A stretch of 64,000 nt of DNA from Basidiobolus meristosporus CBS 931.73 (GCA_002104905.1 MCFE01000251.1:49887-113886), one strand, 5' to 3'; positions 21,546-36,303 are shown, counted from the stretch's first letter. The notes: a model not told the origin generated them from the letters alone. Program-made: numbers and translations.

Positions 21546-23357
21546 TCAAGAGCTGTTCTTCATTTTATATGTGTTAATCCGATCCTCGAGTTGCTTTAGG
21601 TACAGGCTTCGAGGCAGCACCGGCTTCTGAAAACTCTCCCACCACCCTTGCTCCGCTTGATTGGCAAAAGCCCCCTTATTTTGCCTACCAGTGGTACCTA
21701 CAGCAAAGTTCCATGCAGTTGGTGGCTTCTGGACTGTGTTATCTCCTTGAGTATTCCAGAGCACATAATTTGCACCGGACCATCCGTGCCCACTGCCATA
21801 ATACTCTCGGTTTTGGACTGCGATGTTCGATTTGACATTATCGTACAGACCACCAGTAGACCAGTGCATATGTGGTTCTAAGATGTAAATCAGTAAAGCG
21901 AACTCGCAGCTAGAATCAATAGATAGCTTTCACTTACCACTAGTGCTATACTCCCTTTCCGCTGTGCAATTATAAAAGACGTTGGGACCACTCACTCGAG
22001 AGCCGTAGCTGAACGCATGCCGACTCTCCGACGATGTAGAGTGGCGGACGAGGATTTGCTCCGCTCCACTGTTAATCAGATAAGGGTATCTGGCCCCCCC
22101 GGTGATGGTGGAGACTGGCTCGGAGTAGCTGCAAGAATCTACTGTAACCCATTTGGAGTTGCGGCCCAACTCGATGAAATGGTTGAAGTACTTTGCTGTG
22201 ACATGTTTGATCCAACCATTCATTACGCCTTCGAAAATAACCACTTTGTCCGCATGATTCTCATCATTCAGATACTCGGTGGATCTACCGACGGTGCTCT
22301 TTTTGCTAGGATCGAAGGTCGAAATTGCATTGATGTACTCTACACCGATGTTTTCCAATCGATTCAGTGAATATTTCTGGATGTAGCCACCGCCCCAGCG
22401 ACTATCGATACTGTTCGTCAATGGAACATCTATAGCAATCATACCTGAGCGATAATCCACTGCGGTAACTTTTCGAGTGAAAGTCAGCTCGAATGGCGTC
22501 CAATTGGTGGAATGGCGCCCTGGTGGATCTCTCTTGGAGAGGTCAGCCATATTAATCTCTTTAATCCAATCTTGATTTCCTTTGCGAGCGACGATCACAT
22601 CATCCCCAACCTTAAAGTTACGCGAATCACCTGACTTGATCGTGAATTGGAACGCCCCTAAGGGAACATAGGTTTGGGCTATATTGTACTTGGTAGAGCC
22701 GCTCAAACCGCCACTGGGGCCATTGGCTCTGATCAGCGTGTAAGTACGCGGGGACGTACCAATCAGTGTTGTGTTCCCATTAGGGTCGCCTCGAAGGACG
22801 ATTCCACTTGAAGATAGGGTTATGGTGTCGGCTAGGCGATATATACCGGAGGTGAGCAAAAGCGCTCCACGGAATCCGTTTTTATCCACCGATTTAGAGG
22901 CAACCGTGTTGATGGCTTCTTGAATCCGCCTGGTATCATCCCCACCGCCTGAATTGGGTGATATGGTGTGAACGACCGGAATATCCGATGGAATTTCTGC
23001 CAGACCGGCCCTATACCCGGTCCCAGAAAAGTCCGGAATAACATCGTAAAGGTTGTTTAACACCGAGTAACAAAGCCCTGTTGTGTTGGCATTTGCCGAA
23101 ACCAAATTACTAATGCCAGACCTACGTGATGGCTCCAGCTCGGATAAAGTCGTCGAAGTGGCGTTAGGGACTAGCGATATAGTTTCGTTCAAACCAGTGA
23201 TGCAAATGGTTGGCATCACGCCATCCGAACTCTTGCGCGTCAACACCACACCCAAAACAATACCTACAACGACTAATATTAAGAGGACAACACCTCCTAT
23301 AATATAGTACTTCCGCCGAGACTGGGGGGGCTTTTTTGTATCGAAATTCATGACCAT
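21546..23357 (-). CDS. Type II membrane-anchored beta-helix protein, pectate-lyase-like
   Basis: Exons 23357-21938 and 21877-21546, in phase across a 60-nt intron; 583 aa. The N terminus is short and basic (PPQSRRK), then one hydrophobic helix at about 19-42 (YYIIGGVVLLILVVVGIVLG), so a signal anchor with the rest outside the cell or in the secretory lumen. After a Ser/Thr-rich stalk with N-glycosylation sequons, residues about 130-190 carry GGGDDTRRIQEAIN and GIYRLADTITLSSSGIVLRG, the usual opening of pectin-lyase-fold parallel beta-helix proteins. Later turns include NGWIKHVTAKYFNHFIELG. Family is inferred from fold motifs; substrate (cell-wall polysaccharide) is a guess. An upstream in-frame non-ATG extension exists, but ATG 23355-23357 is the first Met. 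Confidence 0.85.
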
Positions 23358-25768
23358 GGAGCTCAATAGATATCCGCTGGCTAGTCTTCACCTTTCTCTT
23401 TATATGCCAAACGTGGGTAGATGGGATTTCCAAGGAAGCAACAGTGGGGTGTAAACCAAATAACATCGGAAGCATACAAGCGAAATTCGGAATATATACG
23501 AAAAGGTTAAAACGGTTTCCTAAAACGGTAGCAAGCAATTGCAAACTGATGCGGTGATGAATAATAATGCCAAGGATTCGCCTTGGATCGGAATACGCAG
23601 CATGTTATCAGACGTTGGTCAGCAATTTCAGGCTGCATAATGGAATTGGCCTGTAGATTTGCCTATGGCGATTGTAGAAATAGCAACTTACAATCCTGAA
23701 ACTACATCATTGGTGCCGTGGTTTGCGGCAATGAGGCAACCAACTTCCGTTTAAGGGTTGAACTAATGGGTGATAAGATCTGGTGGAAATCTGAAGAGAA
23801 CACATGTGAGAATGGTCAGGCAGAAAGCGGTCATGAATTCAGTCAAGCCCGAGTAACCTCCACAGCAGCGCCCACAGTTTTGGACGATTTCCAAGGAGAA
23901 TTCCCAACTTCCTCTTCCATAGAGTGGAGTGGGTCATGAACGGGTGCACATGCCACCGCTGGAATCCTGCTCTGGCTGAACCCGTATTACATAGGAATCC
24001 CTGTTGCAATCTTGCCCTCTGATAAGATCCAAGTAACTGATTCCTACTGTTTCCTACCCCATCCGATCTCCACCTTCCGTTGAGTTGAGCAGCGATGATT
24101 TGGGATGGATACATGTCATGATGATCATCCCACCTCCGAGATCGGTTTGCGGAAATATTCTCCTCAATGCAAATTATCCGACGCCCCAGTGATACATCAT
24201 GCAGCCAATGTGAGTCAGGCAATAAACTCCCCTTCGGCTCTGCCTAATATATGCAGACTCTTTCATTGCTATCTTCAATTTTGGCATCGCTTGGCAGATG
24301 CAAGGGATATTGCTGTTCGAGGTCGATGGCGCTTGGCCCTGTGGCTTGTTCACGACTTTAAGTTGAGGACTCACGGTATGCATAATTGCTTGGATCAGAA
24401 GGGAGATGGCATCATGCCTGAGCTAAGCTCCACCGATTAGTCGACCGCCCCTATTGTCTCCCGCGAACATAAAAAATGCACAGCATACACAGCCCGCCCA
24501 TTTTGCCCCATGGACTTGGTAATTCCGTGTTTTCCTGTACAGTGGTATTTCACCCAAGTTCTACTCGGGATACTCCAAGGGTTGAACGTCTCAAGCCACT
24601 CACCACGTGATTTCCCACGCCGCGCAATGAGATTGTGAATGGTGCTACGGTCGGTTTAACTGGGGTCTGGGAAATCCCAAGCCTCAGGATAGCACAGTTT
24701 GGATACAGGCCGCTTTTAGGCACCGAATCGTTTGAAGACAATATGGGTGTTGAGATTGTTGTAAGGATTGGGATTGCGCAGGAAAGAGAAAGCCGCTTCT
24801 GAATTGCACATTGCTCTCAAGAAACGCTGCTATTCATTGGCCAATGATTCCATCGGGTGCTCAGCAAATTGGTCTGATGGCTCATTAATTTTTCCAAACT
24901 CTTACTAATTGTTTCTGGATAGCAATCAAAGGTGTGTACACGAAGTAGGTGTCCCCTTATCAAATTGTGGTCTGAAATTAATGCTTTTGGCTGATCTATA
25001 CCGCTGATTCTGTTTGCAGAGCCGTGGAAGCCAATCACATATGATTGCTTTGGGAGTTCTAAGGTCGGGTTTGGGGTGTCTTTAGTTGTATTTTCACATT
25101 ACATAATACACATTGGTCATTTTTCAACCATGTGGATTAAACTTGGGTTGGTAACTAGTAATCAATATATGGCCATATGGAATAGTCTTACGTTTGTATC
25201 CATGCGTTACAATTGATGTTCAAGCTCAAAAAGTGCTATCCTGTACGAATCATATCTAAAGCAACGAGATAAATGGTCTGGTATTTAGGTAATTGTTTGG
25301 TGCAGTTGGGCTTGTTAGGGTCCATGAAATACTACAGTATTTATTATAGCTAAGCAGGCTGTCAAAGCATAGCATCTTATACAAGCTCAACAGGAATGCA
25401 TGAAAACTCATGAAAATTATTGCAACCAAATTATTCACAAATCATTTTCATTTCATACTTATCAATATCAAGGCAGTTGGCAAAATCTTTTGATTAAGTT
25501 TTTCAAAGTATCTAGCAGTTCAATATCACCGGAATTTGAAAGTTGCTCAACAAATCTTATGCAGAGTATTATCAAGCCCTAAATAGGTTTTGGAAGTGAT
25601 CTGGTGCACTTGATGATTTATTGAATGTAAAAGTAGCATTTATACTTTTACATGGTCTTGGCATAACAAACACGTAGTATAGGCTTAGGAAGGTCCCAAG
25701 AACATATGTGCAAAGTTTGGGGCTGTTTGGTCAACTTATCTAATTTTCATGTTCTGGGTAAATATTCT

Positions 25769-25900
25769 AAGTAAATCCCGACAAGGAATTTGGTCAGTAT
25801 TCTCTAAAATTTGTAGGTAATGATCTAAGTGACTAAGTTAGGTGAATATTTAGGTGGAATTCCGAATTTTTACAACAGTGTATACATTCACCTGGTAAGG
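25769..25900. repeat. Diverged dispersed repeat, partner at 5377-5500
   Basis: Blocks in the same order in both places: GTAAATCCC-ACAA-GAAT-TGG-CAG, CTA-G--AC-AAGT, TTTAGGT, ACAACAGT-TAT (with scattered mismatches). No coding potential. Likely a remnant of a transposable element; class unknown. Confidence 0.45.
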
Positions 25901-26251
25901 CTTCATAAAGTCAAAGGCAATCAAGTGGCCCATGTTATATATGGGTCCTTCTGTTAGTATCTATTTTTAAGAAAGGAAATCAACTAAAGGCCAACAGAAT
26001 ACCATCATAGTATCAGCAGAATTCCTAGTTTCACTATACCTACAATTATCAATATCTTAGGTTCTAGCTATTTGGCAGACATGAAGACATATTTAGAGGA
26101 GGCTAGGCTAAATAACATTCATATTAACTTTGGCAACAAGCTACTCACTACTCCCACAAAGATTTAAAAATAAAAATTTGAAGGAAAAAGCCAGCTGAAT
26201 GCCAGCAAAATACCATTGGAATACCGGCAGATTATCAGATGAATCCCAAGT

Positions 26252-26527
26252 ATGAGATTTTTCATAGGGCTATATTTTTTTATCTATGGCGCACTTTGCG
26301 AGCCTGGTAACGTATTACCAAACATCATGATATGCGAATTGTCATATACATTGACTACGTGCTCCACCATGCGCAAGTTGGGTACTGGCATGCTCCTATC
26401 AAAAGCTCTGAACTTCGACGATTTTTATAACGATGGTATTCCAACCCACCTACAACCAAACTTCTCTAGTGATCATAGCTTTTTCTTATCAGAAAGCCCA
26501 AGGCCAGATCTCGTAATTTATATATAA
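26252..26527 (+). CDS. Short ORF with hydrophobic N terminus, possible secreted peptide
   Basis: 91 codons from a true ATG to TAA in AT-rich DNA. The first 16 residues (MRFFIGLYFFIYGALC) look like a signal peptide, and the remainder has three Cys in the first 37 residues or so. No homologue is recognised. In AT-rich sequence, hydrophobic codons are over-represented by chance, so this may be spurious. Confidence 0.2.
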   Translation: MRFFIGLYFFIYGALCEPGNVLPNIMICELSYTLTTCSTMRKLGTGMLLSKALNFDDFYNDGIPTHLQPNFSSDHSFFLSESPRPDLVIYI

Positions 26528-27079
26528 AAAGGGTTGACAGGCGTGTGTATATTTCATATAGCAGCATTACGTTTATTTGGCCCTAACCCAAAATTTTAGA
26601 AGATTGCAGGCATAACCCAAGGTGGATTTTTGCTGTATTCATGTTGGTACCTCATTAGATAAGAGGCGTTTGCGTTGTGAAGATGCAATATACAAGCATA
26701 TTTACGGTATCTCCAATATCCTAGGGAATCATAATCTTACAAATCGACAGAGGTGTAAGATCGTGATGCAAGACATGATCGCTTTCTACAGTATAGGTAT
26801 CCAGGTTGAGGTTAGATGAAGTTTCCATACTAGAAAGACATTTACGGGGAGGATATCTACCACACATTTTGTATCCAACTAGCCAATACCTTGGATTTAA
26901 ACCGCATGCCTCAACGCGCAAGATTAATGGAATTCAAACCTACTAGCCAAGTATAGATTCCCACATCAATCAACAAGAAAACCAACAAAAGAGCTTCTAC
27001 AAGTTGAATATTTAATAAAGAGCGATAGATTAAAGGGATTCTGATGTGCGGCGATTACACTCTAAGGAATAGGTAAATC

Positions 27080-29213
27080 TCACTTGAGCTTGCTTTTCAA
27101 CTCATCGATCTCGTCCATTCCAAGATTCTCTCGATATTTCAAGATGCTAGCAACAGCCTCGGCAACGGACGTATGGATCAGGTCGGGCGTGATATCCTTG
27201 GAGTCCAAATCAATCACCTCCTCAGTTGCCTTGCCATCCTTCGTCTCCACTGTTGTGAAGTTCTGCTTAGATCCAAGAACTCCACATACCTTGATTCGCT
27301 TGGCGACGTTGGGGTTCATGGCGGCGAAATGGATTTGGAAAGTTTCATCCTGAGATTCATCTACTACACCGGCATATTTACAAAGTTCGAATTTGATGTC
27401 TAAAAGTCCCTGGATTCCAGAGTAGTCCACCTGATTGACGGCGCTCATATCAAAAATGACTGCTTCGAGTACTGGCAGGCCAAGGATATTCTCGTTCGTG
27501 CTAGCCTTTTTACTCTTAGGTTTGCATTCGTTCCATCGAAGCTCTTCGTTGATGGACACCGCTGGCCGAGTACGACGGCCAACAATCTTCATTATCTTAC
27601 GACGAGCGAACTCCACATTGGGGAAGAGCAACGATTCCTGAAGACGAACCACCACCACACCTGGTGGGACTTCGTTGGTGTCGTAGCCGATCATCTCGTA
27701 TCCTTGAATGACGGTTGGGAACTTGAGTCGGGGCCGGGCAACGCGATACAGTAATACAACAATTGAGCAGCAAACGGCCACCTCGATTCCGGTTTGGATG
27801 GCAACGAAGACGGTGATCAGGAATCCAAGAACTGACACCGCGAACTCCATCCTGTCAATGATCCAGAAATGGTGGAATACCTTGGGGCTGCTCACTACGC
27901 TAACCATACTGAATATGATGATGGAGGAGAGTGTGGCGTTCGGGATGTAGTAGAACAACGGTGGCAAGAAGATCAGGGCGAAAACGACGATCAACCCGGT
28001 CAAGACCCCGGAGAGCGGGGTTTTGACGCCCGACTGATCGTTCACCGCACCGCGAGAAAACGACCCGCTGACCGGAAATCCGGAGAAGATAGAGCAGACA
28101 ATGTTGCAAACACCAAGACCGACCAGCTCCTGGTTGCTATCAACGGTGTACTTGTTTTTCCGACCCAGGGATCTGCAAACACCGGTATGCTCGATTAGCC
28201 CCAACAGACAACTGATCAAGGCAGAGGCGGCAAGGCGGCCCATCATGATAGTATCGATGTTGGGTAGCCGTGGGGGCGCAATGCCTTTGGGAACCTCGCG
28301 AATGATACTTATCTTGGTCCCTGGGGCGGTTTTCAGGATCAAGAAGCTGGTCAGGGTGAAGATGATGATCACGATGGCATTCTTCGCGATGCCCAGGAAC
28401 CCGACGGCGAAATGCCTGCGGCCATAGCGCTTCTTGATCTGCTCAAGGGATACAAGGACCAGGATGGAGCAGACTCCAATCACAACATCTACCCAGGTGG
28501 CGTGCTGGATGTTCTTGAAGACGTTGATTATGATTTTGATGGCTGATTCACGCGTGTTTATCCCCTTCAGCCCGATGAAGCCCGGAATCTATGGAACATT
28601 TCGTAAAAACAATCAGTAACCGCCGCGCTCACAGCCAATTGTGGCCCGCATACCTGTGTGGTCATGATGGCAATTCCGGCGCCTGAAGTAAAGCCCACAA
28701 TGACAGGAACAGAGATGAAGTCAAGAACAATGCCCAGCCTCAGAACACCCAGTCCCAGGAGGATAAGACCGGTCATAAAGGACAATGCAACAGCAACGTC
28801 AATGTTATTATACCCATACTCCTCTACCATTTGACTGCACACCTGGCCGGTCAACATGGAAAGCATAGTAATTGGACCAACATTCACATCTTTGGATGTT
28901 CCAAACAAGCAGTATACCATGGCGCAGAACGTAGCACTATAAAGACCATACTGCACAGGGATTCCGACCACCTGGGCATATGCCAACACCTAATATAGTG
29001 AAATCGTTTAGCATCATGCAACGAGCTCAGTACGGGATATCGCTCATTCACCTGAGGGACCACCATCACACCGACAGTGATACCAGCAAGAGCATCGCCG
29101 AAGAGCCATTTCTTGTTATAGTATGGAAGCCAGCTTGCTATAGGTATACTTTTCAGTAGGAAAGTCTTGGTTTTCTGAGAAACACCTGAAAAGACATTTC
29201 TTTCTGTAGCCAT
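27080..29213 (-). CDS. SulP family sulfate permease with STAS domain
   Basis: Exons 29213-29052, 28989-28654, 28588-27080; both introns (62 and 65 nt) lie at phase 0; 668 aa. High-affinity sulfate uptake across the plasma membrane is the usual role of this family in fungi. The N-terminal signature region reads WLFGDALAGITVGVMVVPQ, then YGLYSATFCAMVYCLFGTSKDVNVGP, followed by about 10-14 hydrophobic helices. A cytoplasmic C-terminal STAS domain starts near residue 490 and includes AVIFDMSAVNQVDYSGIQGL. Start at 29211-29213 is the only Met before the conserved block. A slight oddity is that the usual Ala-Tyr junction is split by the first intron (VVPQ then VLAYAQ). Other anions cannot be excluded as substrate. 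Confidence 0.95.
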
Positions 29214-32200
29214 ATTATCTATCTACGCTTGGTGGGAGTTAACTGTGGAGTTGAGATGTCGTGACCAAGCCCAGGAGTTTATATAGAGGCTCGATGCAAA
29301 TCAAATGCTGCGTGTGGATGAGTGATAAAAATAGACGGCAGGATTCCAAGGAGAATATAAAGCGGAATACCTCTCCAACAGCCTAATTCCCCGATAATTG
29401 TGAGGCCACTTGGAGGTACTGAGTGCAAGGAGTGTAAATCCACTGCATCAGATAGCAGGCCCTTTTATGTCATGGCTTGCTGCTGAGGATGACCCATTGC
29501 CAATAAATCCACTAGTTGATAAATTTAGAAGGTGACTCCAAGTTAACACTAAAGCAAATTCCAAATCTGACTACCGTCGCTAATGGGGGAATGGACTAGC
29601 CAATTAGCTTTTCCAACGCTGGTTGGACAGCGCTCCCAACTCTATTTAGATATACGGTGGGTTATACTGACGAAATTAGAAACCAGCAATACAAACTCTC
29701 AGGAAGGAATGAAGCGAGTTTCTTATTAATGAGATTCGGGAACAACGGGATGGCAGAGTGTGATGTCCCAGCGAGCGAAGCCTATCATAGGGTTTGCACT
29801 CGATGTACGTAAAGCATCATGCTGGGTTCAGATTTGGTTCATGATTGGGGGCGTCGTTCCCCACAATATGATGAAACGCAGCAAGGCATGCATTGCCAGG
29901 TGGAGGAATATCAGAAATCCCATTAAGGTATATTGATCGTTGCGGGGATGCAAATGACGAGGAGCGTAGTTTGTTTTCCAAATCCTGCTCCTCATTGTCG
30001 AATCATGAACGACCCTATACATACTGGTGCTGTGCGGTTCAGATGCAGCAACGCATGTGCGATTTTCTCTTCGAAAATGCTACATGAAGCTTGCCAAAAT
30101 CATCGGATTTGAGGAAACAGCTGTCTCTACGTAGACACAAATCACCCCAGATGAAGGCTCCTTCATATAAGCTCAACGCTGTAAGACATTCGATTAACCT
30201 CTAGGCATGCGCACACGGCTCTAAACAAAAGCAGCCATTCGAAACTAGTCTTGTTTTGGCCTGTGTTTGGGCATTAAAGTTTTTTGCCACAACCATATAC
30301 GAAATAGACACTAGTGTCTGAAAACTCCATGATTCTACAAAACCCATTGTATCATGTCGTCACTTCTTGTACCTCTTGGCAACATCTCCACTAATCGCCG
30401 CATATAGAAATTCGCAATATATCTCCGTCCATTCATCCGGACAATAGTGGCAAGAGAACACCGAATGGGCCTTTTCTTCCCATAATATCCGCGAAAACCC
30501 CACCTCAGGGAGAATATGAACCAGCTCACATCGGCATCAGCTGAGCCACGCTGCCATTGGTGAGCTTGTGCCAGATGTGATTACATGCTGTCATAGCTAG
30601 CAATTAGAAAAACGGGCGCGACGACATCCTTATTAAACATGCAGCAATGTTGCAATATCACTGTTGGTTTAGGATATGGCAGGTTCCAGTCCATGGATAT
30701 TCGTTCGAGAAGTTCCAGAGCTAGATCCGGGAGAACCATCTGGATCCGGGTGGATGATGCTGCCTGGTAGATTGGTAAGTATGTGGTATACCTCAACTTC
30801 CTTCCTTTTCCTCTACGAACGGGCCAGAGTCTACGACACACGCCAACAGTGTTGGAAACTACCCAATCTTCCCAGTATGTGGCTACAGCGCAAGTTGGAA
30901 ATGCAACCCCCGACACCGTGCAGAAAGCCGTAAGAGATAACTCCCGTGGCCCAACTCTCTTTAACCAGAATAGAAGGAGAGCCAGAGGACTGGGTTAACA
31001 TCGTGCTGAATTTAATCAGTTTAGAAGGTGTCAGGGTGAATGAAATCGGGATTTCACCCACACGTTACCACTTTTCTAGTTATGGTAATTTTGGCATGAA
31101 TCCAATGATTGGATGGTGAACAATCTGAACCATCTCATCAGGGCATTTTTTGTGCACATTGCCTTAATGGGTAAATGATCCTTGATAGGCTTCATAGCGC
31201 CGCAACTGGTGCATTGAGAGTCGACGGCGAAGTTATTCATATGGAAGTGGTGGTTCAGTGCAGCACTCATGGAGTACGGAGTCACCAAACCCCTTAAATG
31301 GACCAATAATGTCGATGTATGACGCTTCAATCATCTTTCCAGAGGTGTGTTGGTTCCAGTCCGAGAGGTAAGGTCAGGGTAGGTACGCCCTGTAGGCTGC
31401 AAATATGGTGATGGGGAGCTGGATTCTCCGGATATAGTGACTTGGGGTAGGGGGACCCGCCACAGCCCACATCAGGCTATCCCACCGTCTTCAGGCCGTT
31501 GCTTGCCTTTTCAATGAGATCTGTCTAGCAACCCTACCTGATGATCTGTTTGTGCTAGGATAGCAACCGATCAGATCATTCGGTTGAATAAACCTCCGGT
31601 CAGGGAAATTACTCTAGGAAATACAAGTTTCTAACGTTAGATTCATCGGTTCCAACTCGCATGGGGTAGCAAAGTTGATGTTACTTTGAAGGCTGCTATA
31701 TCTGGGACAACCTTTTCGTTCTAAATCGGGAAAGTGCAGCTTAGGACAAATTGAATCTTTTCTGCAGTTATGGTGAGCATCCGCCTGAATGCGGTTTTTC
31801 TCAATACGTGTGCATGTGGGTATGGCAGGCTGGCGTTTTCAGATCACAAAGTTGTCTGGTTTGCTGGATACACAGCAGTATTTCTAGGTCGAGGTCGTGT
31901 GCATTCAGCCAAAATTGGTGCTTCATGTCACTAATATTGGGTGCAACATAATGTTCATACATATCATAACATCGTAATACAGCTTCATAATGTTCTTGCG
32001 TATTTCTTGGCAGGATTGTTAGATATTGAACGATGCAAGTGTTTTTACATCTCAGTTGTGCTAATCAGATATCTAATATCGAAAAGCTCTCCCAAACAGC
32101 TCTCAATGTCTGAAATGTCTAAATAAAGTTTGTGTGTTACTCTCATGCTACTAGGTTTGTTCGCAGTGCTTTACTTTTCAGTGATACACATTACATAAAA

Positions 32201-35200
32201 TGTAAGCAACTTCTGATTGCTCTGGATTATACATCAAGTCAGTATCTGCAAATATATACAATTATAGTGTTGATCCTGACTTTTTGACATGCTCGTACTT
32301 TTCTTAGTTTATTGAATGCTAGTATTCTATCGTTATCGCTGAAATACTTACTATGCATTTTAGGAATATGTGGATATTACTGCTGACGACCCAATATAAT
32401 GGATGACTTCGACAATTTGATAATTGTAAAACTGATGGTATTTATCATAATCTATGCAGGCATACTCACCCATCTTAGAGGTATTCGATTACTTGTTGGG
32501 CTTCCCATCAATTTCTACAACATATTTCCGTATTTAGCCTGACAAGGTTCTACCAGGAAGTTAATTAGTAACAGCGATTGTTGATGTTCAACTCCCATAG
32601 TCCAAATGTGCATTACAGAATACCAACCCAGAGAATACTTGAAATTTGTGGTCTTATGGCGGCAACATCAGTCTTTCTTCTTTTACCTCAACCACACTCT
32701 CTGTCCAATGAATGGTCGAACTACTTACGCCACACTTTCGTCTGTATCACGCAGTGCAAGGATTGTAATAGCAAATTTCAACAGCAGTCATTCTATATGG
32801 TAAGCTTTCCGTTATTTGTTCCCTAGAAGCCTAAGCTATAGCAGCATTTTCAAACTTTGAGGTTATATGCCTCTAGTACTCCTACTTCTTTAATTTACTG
32901 CTTGATATTATATTGCTAGTTTCTAATCACATTGTATATGATATCCTACTATTCCAACATTCACAATTTAAATATTTACATTAGCTTGACCACTTAAGTT
33001 CTAGCTTGTGAGCTCTATCACTCCCAGCCGATAGACAATCGCATGATTTACTTTGATTGTTTCATCAGAGGTCTTCTGCAGACCCTGTTATAGCTGGTTG
33101 TAAGAGCTTTGCCATATAAGATTTATCCTCTTTACAACCACTGTCATTATTGCTTTTTAAAGCTGTATAAAGTATTACATTAGATCCCAATATGCTAAAC
33201 TGATATATTTTCTGTGACAGTACTTGGGAAAATATTGAAAGTGATTTAGTGCCCTAGAGTACTTCCATGATATTTCATATGCTCCAAAGTGCCATTGATC
33301 AGAGTGCCAAATAGTGCTTTATATTATTTGCTTTATCAAGTTAAGGTTGAATGTAGGGGAACTCTATTCTGATCCAGCACTTTTTGGTGTTCAATGGCAC
33401 TGCCACACTATGCCCAGCCAGAATCGTGAAACATAATTAATTTGCTTGGCTGCTGCATTAGCCAGAAGCATTAATAAATTGTAATGAGCTTCAATGAGAT
33501 ATCTTATTTATGCCAAGATATTGACATTAATTTGGATGCTTGGGTCATATCGTATAAGCCTCCTCTATCCTGCCTAAGCACTTGGTGGAAGTACTTGGAA
33601 TATTCTTGCCACAATGCCTGGTGCTCAGAACATCAAAACTTGCAAAGTTGTTTCAAAGCCTCCATCCAAGCTTTGCGCCTACACTCTTACCATACTCTAC
33701 ATGTCTGTATATGCGTAAGTATTCCTTTTACACTCAAATATCTTTAGATGGAGCTCACACAACTGACTAGCTCTCTTGATCACTTCCAATAGGTCAGAAA
33801 TTCTCATATAAATTAATACAATCGGAACAGTCCCAAGAAAAGTTGCACTCTATTTTCATCTAATTAGCTGGGCCTGAGAATTTTCATAGCTTTTAGAACC
33901 CCACTCATTCATCAGGCTAGCCAACACATTGATGACTCAATTGAAAGTCACTCCTACATCCTGCTTACAAAATATGCAGTATCCAAGGAGATCATAGCAT
34001 TTATGGATAATTCCTGTACCAAGCTAAAAATCTCTACAGTATTTAGGATTACTTATTAGGGAAGATGTTGGCAGCCTTGGCTTTTTTAATATTTCCTAGT
34101 GTTGTACTCTATTACTCCAGCTTCACCCCACTAGTTGCATGATTATATGATGGCTTGAGGTTGAATCAGGAGTTTATTAGCTAATTCTAGAGTTGATAGA
34201 CACCCCTATATATTCAAGCTGACCCAAATATATATATATCAGAAGAAAGTGATAGTAGCACTATAAAGCATCTAAGCCACTTGACTATTGACTCTACGTA
34301 ACTTGAGAATTTGGAATACTATTGACACGCTGTTTATTCCTGGATATCATTAATTCCATACCCATTTCCGACTAATTGACTCATTTCAACATTCTAATAC
34401 TAGAGCAATTGTAGGTTACCCTCTCCATTGGGTACGCACGTGATACAATGGGTTGTGGATTAAAAGGACCTTATATGTCCAGCAATTTCAACAAGGCAAA
34501 CCAAAGGCTAAATACATATTTACCAAAGGCAAAAACACACCTTGAGGGCAGGGATATACGAGCTCCAACATTAAGACTACATTTGCTTCCAAGATTTGTT
34601 CTGTTGGCTCTTACTTAAGGTATGTGTTGCCAATGAAGTTTTGCTCGATATTACTTATAACTCTCACCATTGGGAGTCGGCATTTGGGTAGATCGTTGAT
34701 ATTTGGTTTTCCCACAACCTTTGCTATCCATCACCTCTGACAAAGCACTTATCTGGGCACTTTGCTACCGGTGATACCCTTGAGATAGCAGCACAAGATA
34801 CGACCTAATACACAGAGTTTATCGTCCATAAGATGCTTAGTAATGCTCTTGGAAGTGGGTGAGAGGTGTGGAGTATCTTTAGAGGCTTCATCGGCATTCT
34901 CAGATTCCCAATGAACATTAAAAGTAGATCGTACAAGTTAATCAAGTAAAAGCAATGCCATCGAAATGATAAGGCACACTGATTGGTGGATGGTGGTCCT
35001 GGCTGCAATGTGCCGATTTGGCGCCTGAATTCTTCATCTATAGCACACTCAAATAGAATCCTGAATGTTCCCTTGGGCTTTAGTTTGTGATGTAGCCGCT
35101 AATTCCATGAGTTATTAGGAGACCTGGCAATTACCCAACATCTCAAACCTGACCAGAAGGAGTCCCAAAATATTTCACCCAGCTTCCTGGGCCCTTGCTC

Positions 35201-36303
35201 AAAACATCTGGAACAATTGCTTTCACGAAGTTCACTCAGCAGTATATATACATTGCATCAACTCTGTAGATAAACAAGCGAAAGCCACGCTTTCACCTCA
35301 CAATTGCGAATCCCATCCAAGCTTGGAAAACCCTCTGGATGTGGTCACTCCACACTGCTTTCACGCTTTCTCTTCTACATGCTTCTGAGCTGACCAATTT
35401 TTCAGAGCTTTGCAATATGCTACAGTTTCGATCCCGTCATGCTGGGAAAGGAATAGAGGGTAGCCCCGAAGGGAGTTCAATCGAATCAACAGGTGAGATG
35501 CAGCAATCATGGCGTTTGTACATAATATATGGGACATTCATTAGTTCAGTCTTCCGATCATACTAACAAAGTTTCGGACACCCGTATCCGATGTCTGGAT
35601 ATAGTGTGTGGGAAGTAAGGGAGAGTTATGAGCATCGGGAGGGGGGTGATTGGAATTGTCAAATGTGGGATATTCACTTGATGATCTATCGACTCAGGGA
35701 TCATTTTGGTTAGGGGTACGTAGAAATAGCAATGGTGTTGTGTTGCATGAAGTCTGTATAATCAAACACTCTATCGTGTCTATACGGACCATTTCAACTG
35801 GAATTTAAATGGAGTTCTTGTGATTTCGCTAATAACACATATGTGTCACCGCGAAATGTGCCACCAATGTGGCTAACACGGAATAGAAGTCCAATCATGC
35901 GGTCACAGCTAGTTTTTAGATATCGAATGAGCCATTCCTGGTGATATACGGCTCATGATTTTGAAGGAATCGCCAGGTTGTTTCAACTTCCTGTGCTCAG
36001 AAAAATTCTCTACGGGGAGTTGGTGAATGTAATATCATAGTGACCGTTTGAGAAAATTTCCAATGGACGAGCAAAGGATTTGTCCTCGGGACTTGATGGT
36101 AGAGGCATTCTAGCACATTGGAGAGGTCATATTCTAGTTGGCAGCAAAGCAAAGGTTTTATGCACGTATCGAACACATATCAAATGAATTCCTGCGAGCC
36201 ATACATCCATTTCGTGCCTTGTATTCAAGGTGACAGACCTTCAAATGCCGGTCGAAAGGCCCGATGTACTTCCATCTCCATGGATAGGTGCAGCACAGCC
36301 TCT

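Larger units (their letters stand above)
23358..27079. other. 3.7-kb intergenic stretch, AT-rich in its second half
   Basis: No gene with recognised motifs. About 25769-25900 resembles 5377-5500 (old dispersed repeat). About 25990-26030 and 26190-26240 share a degenerate block (GCCA-CA-AATACCAT, then GCAGA). One short ORF with a hydrophobic start is listed separately. Confidence 0.6.

Noticed and set aside
31900-34800. AT-rich block considered as a nuclear mitochondrial insertion
   Set aside because: No rRNA-like or respiratory-protein-like frame could be recognised under either genetic code.
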